DNA of 64,000 bases from Paracoccaceae bacterium (GTDB lineage: Bacteria > Pseudomonadota > Alphaproteobacteria > Rhodobacterales > Rhodobacteraceae): NCBI GenBank assembly GCA_014654775.1, contig JACVZW010000083.1, positions 1-64,000 on the forward strand. The letters are read 5' to 3'. The position numbers were made by a program, and so were the translations under genes. The notes under the pieces are model-generated. The model was not told the origin of the DNA and did not search any database. It saw nothing but the letters and a program-made list of their open reading frames with translations. This document shows positions 50,230-58,031 of the stretch, piece after piece (the stretch's first letter is position 1; each line of letters opens with the position of its first letter).

Positions 50230-50850
50230 ATGAGCCAGACCGTTTTCGAAAAGTCGATCCGCAGCCGCCCCGTCTATGGTGTGCTGCAGCCGCGTGCGGG
50301 CACAGCGCATCTCTGCGTCGCGGACGGCGAGGGGGCAGGGGCAATCCGCGACCTGTTCGCCAAGGCCGGGGCGGATGCGCCCGCGATGCTGGCGAAAACG
50401 CATATCATCTATGTCCCCGGCGCGAACGGCACGGATGAATTCGCAAGCCTTGAGGCGCTTGGGGCCGCGCAATGCCACCGCTCGCCCTCCTTCTGGGCGG
50501 CGGAGTCGCGGCTGCGCAAGGTACTGGCAGACGCCCATATGGGCCTGCAGGTCTATCTGGCGGGGACCGAGACGCTGATAGGATTGGCGCAGCGCGATGT
50601 GATGGAGGCAGGGCTGCCGCATGACGCCGTGCAGACCGAACATCGCGGGTCTCTGTCCCGCCGGGTGCAATGCGTCCATTGCAAGGGGATCACCGAGAAT
50701 GTGACGACGGACCCCTATGTCTGTTCCCATTGCGGGCTGAACCTGTTCGTCCGCGACCACTACTCCCGCCGCCTCGCGGCCTTTCAGGGGGTGAATATCG
50801 ACGCCGAGGAACCGGGCAATGTCCCCCCGGCGGTGGAGCGTTTCAAATGA
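50230..50850 (+). CDS. dmmA: Dimethylamine monooxygenase subunit DmmA
   Basis: A 206-residue soluble protein. A C-terminal zinc-ribbon-like pair of CxxC motifs is evident (RVQCVHCKGITENV, then YVCSHCGLNLFVRDHYSRR). The order dmmD-dmmA-dmmB-dmmC and its length identify it as DmmA, one of three subunits needed to oxidise dimethylamine to monomethylamine and formaldehyde with NADPH and O2. Its stop overlaps the dmmB start (ATGA). Confidence 0.86.
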   Translation: MSQTVFEKSIRSRPVYGVLQPRAGTAHLCVADGEGAGAIRDLFAKAGADAPAMLAKTHIIYVPGANGTDEFASLEALGAAQCHRSPSFWAAESRLRKVLADAHMGLQVYLAGTETLIGLAQRDVMEAGLPHDAVQTEHRGSLSRRVQCVHCKGITENVTTDPYVCSHCGLNLFVRDHYSRRLAAFQGVNIDAEEPGNVPPAVERFK

Positions 50851-51812
50851 GCGTCGGGGCCCCGAGGATAGACGTCGTCGTGACCGAGGTGGTGGAGGTG
50901 AACCCCCTCATCAAGCGGTTCCGGTTCGAACGCGCGGATGGCAGGGACATGCCGCATTTTTCGGGCGGGTCGCATGTGGTGATCGAGATGGACGATCACG
51001 GCACGCGGCGGATGAACCCCTATTCGCTGATGTCCGATCCGCAGGATACCAAGGGCTACGAAATCTCTGTCCGGCGAGATGACGCAGGGCGGGGCGGGTC
51101 GCTGTTCATGCACCGCCATGTCGTGCCGGGGATGCGCATGCAGATCGGGCATCCCGTAAACCTGTTTCCGCCGGACGCGCGGGCGAAAAAGCATCTCTTC
51201 CTTGCGGGCGGCATCGGGATCACGCCGTTCATGAGCATGATGGCCCAACTTGCCCCGCGCGGCGTGCGGTTCGAATTGCACTATTCCGTGCGGTCCGAGG
51301 CGCTGGGGGCCTATGTGCAGCGCCTGCAGGATGCCTATCACGAACGTGTCCATGTCTATGTGGATGACAAGGGCGAGGCGATCGATCTGAAGACGCTGCT
51401 CTCCACCCAACCGCTTGGCACGCATCTTTATGTCTGCGGGCCAAAGGGGATGATCAACTGGGTGAAATCCACCGCCTCTGGCATGGGATGGCCCGCCAAC
51501 ACCGTGCATTCCGAGGAATTCCTTGCCCCGCCCGTGGGCCAGCCTTTCACCGTGGAACTGGCGGCGAGTGGCAAGACCCTGCAGGTCGGTGCCGCGCAAT
51601 CGATCCTCGAGGCGATCGAGGCGGCGGGGGTGGACGCGCCCTATCTCTGCCGGGGTGGGGCCTGCGGGCAATGCGAGACGAATGTGATCCGCTGCGACGG
51701 CCATATCCACCACCATGACCACTGGCTGTCGCAAGACGAAAAGGCCAGCGGAACCAAGATCATGCCATGCGTTTCGCGGTTCGAGGGGAAATCCCTCGTC
51801 CTCGACCGCTAA
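50847..51812 (+). CDS. dmmB: Dimethylamine monooxygenase reductase subunit DmmB
   Basis: A 321-residue reductase of the phthalate dioxygenase reductase/VanB type. The FMN-binding RMNPYSLMS is near residue 56, the NAD(P)-binding LFLAGGIGITPFMSM follows, then CGPKGMI, and the C-terminal plant-type 2Fe-2S ferredoxin CRGGACGQCETNV with the last ligand in MPCVSR. It moves electrons from NADPH to the oxygenase. It starts within the dmmA stop codon, so the two are translationally coupled. Confidence 0.9.
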   Translation: MSVGAPRIDVVVTEVVEVNPLIKRFRFERADGRDMPHFSGGSHVVIEMDDHGTRRMNPYSLMSDPQDTKGYEISVRRDDAGRGGSLFMHRHVVPGMRMQIGHPVNLFPPDARAKKHLFLAGGIGITPFMSMMAQLAPRGVRFELHYSVRSEALGAYVQRLQDAYHERVHVYVDDKGEAIDLKTLLSTQPLGTHLYVCGPKGMINWVKSTASGMGWPANTVHSEEFLAPPVGQPFTVELAASGKTLQVGAAQSILEAIEAAGVDAPYLCRGGACGQCETNVIRCDGHIHHHDHWLSQDEKASGTKIMPCVSRFEGKSLVLDR

Positions 51813-51823
51813 GGGAGGAAGCG

Positions 51824-52867
51824 ATGGGCTTCGAGTTCAACAACGAGACGTTCCGCAACGACTTTACCTTCCGCAACTCGGAACGTGCGATCAAACGCTT
51901 TCCGTTCCCCTTCGACCGGGACGACTACATGTATTCGGTCAATATGGAGCCCCATGTGCCGGGCCGCCCCGGATCGGTCTTCGAACATGCCTTCGATGTG
52001 GACGAGCACTACCTCGCCGAGATGCGCGACCGAGATCTTGTCCTGAAGGAAGACCCGCTGCGCTGCCAGTCCCTGCCGCATATGGAACTGGCGGGCTGGG
52101 ACCTGCTGGAACTGATCATGGAAAGCAAGGCGCGGGACTACCCGCACTGGTTTGAACTGCACAAGACTGGCAAGCGTTGGACTTGGATCAACAAGCCGAT
52201 GCAGATTGAGCAGACCTTCACCTTCCTCGATCCCTCGACGCTGCCTTATGGGCCGATGGAATACATCACCCGCCAAACGCAGGGCGATTTCACCCTTCAG
52301 GACCAGCGCGACGAAAACCTCTGGATCGAAGCGGGGATGGTGACGACGCAGGCCGACTGGTCGCTCGACTTCGACATCGGGATGAGCTTTCACGAATGGC
52401 ACGCCCCCGTGCCACTGGCGCATGAGAAGGGGGTCTTCGACCGCGCGCTGAAGTTCCTTCTGAAGCTGCAGCACGGCGCGCCGGTGCGGCGGTTCAACTG
52501 GACCCACACCGTGGACCCGCTTTTGGACACGAGCCCCGAGAACTATCCCAAATGGGGGCCCACCCGGACCGAGATCACGATGGAAAACCTCGGCCAGCGG
52601 ATGCATCTGCGGGTCGAGTTGCAGACGCTCTGGCGGCTGCCGCGATCCAACGCCATCGCCTTCCCGATCCGCTGCTATCTGATAAAGTATGACGAGCTGG
52701 TCACGATGCCGAAATGGGCCCGGCGGATGCACCGCGTGGTGCGTGACATCCACCCCGACCTTGCCGCCTACAAGGGCTTCCTGCGCAACCGCGATCTGAT
52801 GACGGCATGGCTCGCGCAATATGATGACGGCGCGCCCACCTCGCCGGGCTGGTGGCCCGAAGACTGA
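51824..52867 (+). CDS. dmmC: Dimethylamine monooxygenase haem subunit DmmC
   Basis: A 347-residue protein of the haem-dependent oxidative N-demethylase (DUF3445) family. NWTHTVDPLLDTSP, then MHLRVELQTLWRLPRSNAIAF in parts, are the family core, preceded by NKPMQIEQTFTF. It is the oxygenase component of dimethylamine monooxygenase. AAGGGAGGAAGCG precedes the ATG, and it follows dmmB by 11 bases. Confidence 0.88.
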   Translation: MGFEFNNETFRNDFTFRNSERAIKRFPFPFDRDDYMYSVNMEPHVPGRPGSVFEHAFDVDEHYLAEMRDRDLVLKEDPLRCQSLPHMELAGWDLLELIMESKARDYPHWFELHKTGKRWTWINKPMQIEQTFTFLDPSTLPYGPMEYITRQTQGDFTLQDQRDENLWIEAGMVTTQADWSLDFDIGMSFHEWHAPVPLAHEKGVFDRALKFLLKLQHGAPVRRFNWTHTVDPLLDTSPENYPKWGPTRTEITMENLGQRMHLRVELQTLWRLPRSNAIAFPIRCYLIKYDELVTMPKWARRMHRVVRDIHPDLAAYKGFLRNRDLMTAWLAQYDDGAPTSPGWWPED

Positions 52868-52884
52868 CGCGAAAGGGCACAGCG

Positions 52885-53892
52885 ATGACCGAAGCCGGGC
52901 ACCCCACCACGCTGGGATTTCTGCTGTTTCCCGGCTTTCCGATGGCCTGCCTCACCTCGGCCATCGAACCGCTGCGGGCGGCGAATGAGATCGTGGGGCG
53001 GCGGGAGTTTGCGTGGAAGCTGCTGGCCGAGGAAGCGGGTCCCGTGCGATCTTCGGCCGAGGTGAAGTTCGACCCCGACTGCACATTGACCGAGGCGGAG
53101 GGGCTGGACCATCTCTTCTTCCTCTCCATGCCGCAGTCGAATTTCGTCCATCCCAAACGGTCCAACGCACAAGTGCGCTGGATGGACAGGTCTGGGGTGG
53201 TGCTGGGCGGGTTCTCGGGGGGCATCTTCCCGCTTGTCCGGTCGGGCGTCATGGGTGGGCATGTCTGTTCCGTCCACTGGTGCTATGACGCGGCCTTCAA
53301 GGCGGAATTTCCCGACATCGCCGTCAGCCAATCCGTCATCATCCGCGACAGGCGGCGGCATACGGCCAGCGGGGCAGGGGCCGTCTTCGACCTGATGCTG
53401 CGGATGATCGAGGAAAAGCTGGGCCGCGACACGATGACCGAAGTGGCCTGCTGGTTCCAGCATCCTTTCGTGCGCGCCGATGACGCTACGCAGAAGGTGC
53501 CGGTGCAGAAACGCGGTGGCACGGATGACATGCTGCCCGACATGATCCGTCAGGCGATCCGTGTCTTTTCCGACCATATCGAGGATCCGGTCCAGATCTC
53601 TGACGTGGCCGATGCGCTGGGCATCTCTGAACGCCATCTGGAGCGCAGCTTCAAACAGGCCACCGGGCAATCGCCGTTGAAATACTACCGCCTCCTGCGG
53701 TTGAAGAAGGCACGGCAGAAGGTGCTTTATTCCACGCAGTCGATCACGGAAATCGCTCTGTCGGTGGGCTATGCCTCTTCCACCCCGATGACCCGGCATT
53801 ATGCCGAAGCCTTCGGCGTGAACCCGGCGGATGAGCGGCGGCGTCTGGTCGGCCTGCGCGGTCTGGCCGGGGCCTTGCCACCGACCGAATAG
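52885..53892 (+). CDS. GlxA-family AraC-type transcriptional regulator
   Basis: A 335-residue regulator with an N-terminal DJ-1/PfpI-like domain (GFLLFPGFPMACLTSAIEPL, GGFSGGIFPLVRSGVMGG) and a C-terminal AraC helix-turn-helix pair (ISDVADALGISERHLERSFK, then TQSITEIALSVGYASSTPMT). Regulators of this type (GbdR, CdhR) respond to betaines and methylated glycine. It lies 17 bases after dmmC on the same strand, so it is the likely controller of the dmm, tdm and tmm genes; the inducer is unknown. Confidence 0.88.
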   Translation: MTEAGHPTTLGFLLFPGFPMACLTSAIEPLRAANEIVGRREFAWKLLAEEAGPVRSSAEVKFDPDCTLTEAEGLDHLFFLSMPQSNFVHPKRSNAQVRWMDRSGVVLGGFSGGIFPLVRSGVMGGHVCSVHWCYDAAFKAEFPDIAVSQSVIIRDRRRHTASGAGAVFDLMLRMIEEKLGRDTMTEVACWFQHPFVRADDATQKVPVQKRGGTDDMLPDMIRQAIRVFSDHIEDPVQISDVADALGISERHLERSFKQATGQSPLKYYRLLRLKKARQKVLYSTQSITEIALSVGYASSTPMTRHYAEAFGVNPADERRRLVGLRGLAGALPPTE

Positions 53893-53905
53893 GTCAGGCC
53901 CCCTC

Positions 53906-54748
53906 TCAGGCCAGACCCAACGCCGCGATTCCGGCAAAGACCAGCGCCACGCCACCCCATTGGAAGGCGCGCATGGGTTCGTGCAGGAACTTCCACGCCA
54001 ACAGGATCGTGACGATCCCGAAGATGGACGACGCGACAGAGGCATATTGGGCGTTTTCCATGCCGCCCGCCAGCGTCACCGCGCTGACCGCGCAGACATC
54101 CAGAAACCCCATCAGCAAAAGCGCGGGCCAGATCGTGCCAAGGCCATCCCATGCGGGACGCCGCTGCAGCAGCCAGATCAGCGCGATGGTCAGCGCCGTG
54201 ACGCGCGTGATCGCCGCCACCGGCATATGCGCGCCCGTTTCCGCCGACCATTGCGCCAGCCCGAAGGTGACCGCGAAAGAGACGGAGGCCAGCGCCGCCC
54301 ACCCCGCCGCCGCGACCCGGCTGCCCGTGGAGGTGCCGCCTTCGCCGCGCGCTACGATCGCGACGCCTGCAACGACGGCCAGCACGGCCAGCCATTCCTG
54401 CAGCCCCGCCTCGTCCCCCCGCGCGATGGCGAACAGCACCGACAGCACGGGGTAGGACCCGCAGATCGGGGCCACCAGCGACACAGGCCCGATGGTGAAG
54501 GCACGGTAGAGTGCGATGTTGGCGCTGACCGTTCCCACCCCGGCGGCAAGGGCCAGCAGCGCCTGCTGCATCCCGATTGCCTCCCATCCGCCCACGAACA
54601 GCGCGATGGGGACCAGCGGGATCAGGCCAAAGATCGTGACAAGGGCGAACATCGCCGCCACATCGGCCTTTCCGCCCACACGGCGGATGGTGAAATCATG
54701 CAGGCCCCAGCACAGCGCGGCGACAAGTCCCAAGGAAAGTGCGATCAC
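53906..54748 (-). CDS. DMT-superfamily (EamA) transporter
   Basis: A 280-residue membrane protein with ten helices in two EamA repeats (ALSLGLVAALCWGLHDFTIRR start; ASVASSIFGIVTILLAWKFL in the second). Such proteins often export metabolites; this one could handle a methylated amine or amino acid, but that rests only on position. The frame starts with GTG at 54748. It is convergent with the GlxA regulator and divergent from tdm. Confidence 0.82.
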   Translation of the reverse strand: MIALSLGLVAALCWGLHDFTIRRVGGKADVAAMFALVTIFGLIPLVPIALFVGGWEAIGMQQALLALAAGVGTVSANIALYRAFTIGPVSLVAPICGSYPVLSVLFAIARGDEAGLQEWLAVLAVVAGVAIVARGEGGTSTGSRVAAAGWAALASVSFAVTFGLAQWSAETGAHMPVAAITRVTALTIALIWLLQRRPAWDGLGTIWPALLLMGFLDVCAVSAVTLAGGMENAQYASVASSIFGIVTILLAWKFLHEPMRAFQWGGVALVFAGIAALGLA

Positions 54749-54806
54749 AGCAATGCCCCGTTTTCCTCATCATGGCGCTTGCCCAGAAGGCGGACGCCGC
54801 ATATTC

Positions 54807-54825
54807 TTTTTGTGAAACAGTTTTT
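54807..54825 (+). promoter_or_regulatory. AT-rich motif before tdm
   Basis: TTTTTGTGAAACAGTTTTT lies 32 bases before the tdm start in the divergent tdm/transporter gap. It shares GTGAAACA with the amtB upstream region and its TTGTGAAAC core resembles the reverse of the TCGCAAGAA motif before the permease. Confidence 0.35.
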
Positions 54826-54857
54826 ACACTGATGCAACTCTTCCGGAGGGCGGGGCC

Positions 54858-57233
54858 ATGCTTGATCTCTATCCGAAGGTCATCCCCGGCCCGCCGCGCC
54901 CGAGCCGAATCCTGACCGCCGCCTCCAGCCTGCCGCAGTCAGGGCGTGAACGCTATGAGGTGGCTGGGAATGGCGCAATCCTCATTCGCATTGGGGCCGG
55001 GGATCGCCTCACCATCGGCAATCCCGAAGGTGGTCAGCGGGCCGAATTGATTGCCGCCGATGAAACAGGCCGCATCGATGCCGGAATTCTGGGCGTCGCG
55101 GCCAATTCCGATGCGGGCGGGCTTAAGGCGCTTCTATCGGCAGGGCCACGGCTGGGCAGCGGGATGGGCGGCCTGCGGCTGGGGCTGGAACGGCGCGGGA
55201 TCGACCTTGCCAAGGCCGGGGCGGTGACGGTCTTTGCGGCGGATACCCCGGCCGGGACGGAGCAGGTCTTCACCGCCACCCGCGACGGTGTGCTGGTGAT
55301 CGCGGCGCCGGGCGGCGAGATGGCCCCCGACGGGCAGGAGACGGCGACCCCGATCACGGTGCAGGTGCAACGTTCATCGCTGCTGACGGTCCGGCAGTTC
55401 GACCTTCCCGATCCCCTTGCCGATCCCGTGCTTGACCTGCGGGTGAAATCGGCCACGGCCAAGGCCTATTTCGTCAAGGCAGGCGACTATATCCAGATCA
55501 TCGACGTCGACGGCCGCCAATGCACCGACTTTCAGGCCTTCGCGGCGCGCAAGCTGGACAAGGGCGTCGAACATGCGCTGGATGTGACCACCTCGCGCAC
55601 GCTCATGGGCCACGCCTATTCGATGCCGGGGCTGCATTCGAAATACTATGATCAGGACATGCTGCCGCTTCTGGAAGTGGTGCAGGATACCGTGGGCCGC
55701 CATGACGCCTTCGCCATGGCCTGCGCGGCCAAGTACTATGACGATATCGGCTATCCGGGCCATGCCAACTGTTCGGACAATTTCAACGGCGCGCTGGCCG
55801 AGTTCAGTATCTCCGGGCGACCGGGCTGGATGGCAGTCAACCTCTTCTTCAACACCGGCATCGATGCGCATGGCGTGCTCTATTCCGACGAGCCGTGGTC
55901 GCGGCCCGGCGACTATGTCCTGTTCCGCGCGCTGACCGATCTGGTCTGCGTCTCTTCGGCCTGCCCGGACGACACATCGCCCGCCAATGGTTGGTATCTC
56001 AGTGATATCCATGTCCGCACCTATTCCGGGGCGGAAAAGTTCAGCCGCGCCATTGCGTGGCGCGCCACCCCAGATTCGGAGCCGAAGATGACCAAGGACA
56101 CCGCCTTCAGCGAACGGACCGGGGCGCTGACGCGCAATGTGGTGGAATACAAGGGCTACTGGCTGCCGCAGGTCTATTCCTCCAACGGTGCGATCGAGGA
56201 ATACTGGGCCTGCCGGGAAAAGGCGGTGGTGTTGGATCTGTCGCCCTTGCGGAAGTTCGAAGTGACAGGGCCGGATGCCGAAGCGCTCATGCAATGGACC
56301 CTGACCCGCGACGTGAAGAAGCTGAGTGTAGGGCAGGTGGTCTATTCCGCCATGTGCTATGACCACGGCGGCATGATCGATGACGGCACGCTGTTCCGGC
56401 TGGGGCGCGACAATTTCCGCTGGATCGGCGGCGATGACTATGGTGGCATCTGGCTGCGCGAACAGGCCGAAAAGCTTGGCCTGAAGGTGATGGTGCGATC
56501 CTCGACCGATCAACTCCACAACCTCGCCGTCCAAGGCCCGAACAGCCGCGAGATCATGGCGCGCATGATCTGGACTGCACCGCATCAGCCCTCCATCGCC
56601 GAACTTGGCTGGTTCCGGCTGACCGTGGGCCGTTTGGGCGGGCCGGAAGGGGCACCCGTGGTGGTGTCGCGCACGGGCTATACGGGCGAGTTGGGCTTTG
56701 AAATCTTCTGCCACCCCAAGGACGGCAACGCCGTCTATGATGCGGTGTGGGAGCATGGCCGCGATCTGGGCCTGCGTCCGATGGGCCTTGCCGCGCTCGA
56801 CATGGTGCGGATCGAGGCGGGGCTGATCTTTGCAGGCTATGACTTCAGCGACCAGACCGACCCCTTCGAGGCGGGCATCGGCTTTACCGTGCCGCTCAAG
56901 TCCAAGACCGACGATTTCATCGGACGCGAGGCGCTGATCCGCCGCAAGGAAAACCCACGCTGGAAGTTCGTCGGGCTGGATATCGACGCCAATGTCGATG
57001 TGGGCCATGGCGACTGCATCCATCTGGGCCGCGCGCAGGTGGGGGTGGTCACATCCTCCATGCGCTCGCCGCTTCTGGGCAAGAACATCGCGCTGGCGCG
57101 GGTAGACGTAGCCCATGCCGAGGTGGGCACCGCGCTGGAGGTGGGCAAGCTGGACGGCCACCAGAAACGGCTGCCTGCGGTGATCGTGCCGCTGTCGCAT
57201 TACGACCCGAAGAAGACGCGGCCGCAGTCATGA
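54858..57233 (+). CDS. tdm: Trimethylamine-N-oxide demethylase
   Basis: A 791-residue two-domain enzyme that splits TMAO into dimethylamine and formaldehyde. The N-terminal part (about 1-400) is DUF1989-like with cysteines that could bind zinc (Cys222 in QCTDF, Cys305 in NCSDNF, Cys369 in SSACPDD). The C-terminal part (about 420-780) is a GcvT tetrahydrofolate-binding domain (LDLSPLRKFEVTGPDAEAL, SRTGYTGELGFEIFCHP, FIGREALIRRKE) that channels the formaldehyde. GGAGG precedes the ATG. The length and domain order match Tdm of Methylocella and marine Rhodobacteraceae. Confidence 0.93.
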   Translation: MLDLYPKVIPGPPRPSRILTAASSLPQSGRERYEVAGNGAILIRIGAGDRLTIGNPEGGQRAELIAADETGRIDAGILGVAANSDAGGLKALLSAGPRLGSGMGGLRLGLERRGIDLAKAGAVTVFAADTPAGTEQVFTATRDGVLVIAAPGGEMAPDGQETATPITVQVQRSSLLTVRQFDLPDPLADPVLDLRVKSATAKAYFVKAGDYIQIIDVDGRQCTDFQAFAARKLDKGVEHALDVTTSRTLMGHAYSMPGLHSKYYDQDMLPLLEVVQDTVGRHDAFAMACAAKYYDDIGYPGHANCSDNFNGALAEFSISGRPGWMAVNLFFNTGIDAHGVLYSDEPWSRPGDYVLFRALTDLVCVSSACPDDTSPANGWYLSDIHVRTYSGAEKFSRAIAWRATPDSEPKMTKDTAFSERTGALTRNVVEYKGYWLPQVYSSNGAIEEYWACREKAVVLDLSPLRKFEVTGPDAEALMQWTLTRDVKKLSVGQVVYSAMCYDHGGMIDDGTLFRLGRDNFRWIGGDDYGGIWLREQAEKLGLKVMVRSSTDQLHNLAVQGPNSREIMARMIWTAPHQPSIAELGWFRLTVGRLGGPEGAPVVVSRTGYTGELGFEIFCHPKDGNAVYDAVWEHGRDLGLRPMGLAALDMVRIEAGLIFAGYDFSDQTDPFEAGIGFTVPLKSKTDDFIGREALIRRKENPRWKFVGLDIDANVDVGHGDCIHLGRAQVGVVTSSMRSPLLGKNIALARVDVAHAEVGTALEVGKLDGHQKRLPAVIVPLSHYDPKKTRPQS

Positions 57234-57252
57234 GGTTAGGGGTGGCGGGGCA

Positions 57253-57275
57253 GGGCGGATTGCGCTAATCCGCCC
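57253..57275 (+). terminator. Stem-loop between tdm and purQ
   Basis: GGGCGGATT (57253-57261) and AATCCGCCC (57267-57275) form a 9-bp perfect stem 19 bases past the tdm stop. No T run follows; it may be a weak terminator or an mRNA end stabiliser ahead of purQ. Confidence 0.45.
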
Positions 57276-57304
57276 GCAACCCTTGCCAGCGAAAGGATGC
57301 CAAG

Positions 57305-57973
57305 ATGAAGGCCGCCGTCGTCACCTTCCCCGGGTCAAACTGCGACCGCGATTTGGCTGTCGCCTTCGAACGGGCGGGCTGGCACGTGACCCGCGTCTGG
57401 CACAAGGACACCGACCTACCCGTTGGCGTGGATGTGGTGGGCATTCCCGGCGGCTTTTCCTTTGGCGATTACCTGCGCTGTGGCGCGATTGCCGCGCAAT
57501 CCCCGATCGGCGCGGCGGTAAAGGGCCATGCCGCACGGGGCGGCTATGTGCTGGGCATCTGCAACGGCTTTCAGGTTCTGACCGAGATGCAGCTGCTGCC
57601 CGGTGCCCTGATGCGCAATGCGGGACTGAAATTCGTCTGCCGGATGCAAGGGTTGCGCGTCGCCACCACCGACAGCGCCTTCACCGCCGAATATGGGCGC
57701 GGGCAGGCGATCACCGTCCCTGTGGCCCATCACGACGGCAACTACACCATTGATGCCGAAGGTCTGGCCCGGCTGCAGGACGAGGACCGCATCGCCTTCA
57801 CTTATGACGGCAACCCCAACGGTTCGATGGCCGATATCGCCGGCGTGCTGTCTGAGAATCGCCGCGTCCTTGGCATGATGCCCCATCCCGAGCGGGTGGT
57901 GGACCCTGCGCAGGGCGGAACCGACGGCGCGGCGCTGTTCAAGGCGCTGATGGGCGGGTTGACGCTCGCCTGA
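57305..57973 (+). CDS. purQ: Phosphoribosylformylglycinamidine synthase subunit PurQ
   Basis: A 222-residue class I glutamine amidotransferase that supplies ammonia to PurL in purine synthesis. The nucleophile Cys is in [11 protein letters not shown] (near residue 86), with His and Glu in [11 protein letters not shown]. It begins [16 protein letters not shown] as PurQ proteins do. Its usual partner purS, commonly just upstream, is not here; tdm occupies that position. Confidence 0.95.
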   Translation: MKAAVVTFPGSNCDRDLAVAFERAGWHVTRVWHKDTDLPVGVDVVGIPGGFSFGDYLRCGAIAAQSPIGAAVKGHAARGGYVLGICNGFQVLTEMQLLPGALMRNAGLKFVCRMQGLRVATTDSAFTAEYGRGQAITVPVAHHDGNYTIDAEGLARLQDEDRIAFTYDGNPNGSMADIAGVLSENRRVLGMMPHPERVVDPAQGGTDGAALFKALMGGLTLA

Positions 57974-58031
57974 CGGGGGCTTCGGGGGCCGCTGCTTGAA
58001 GGGGCCTGCGGGGCGGGCCTAGATTGGTCCC

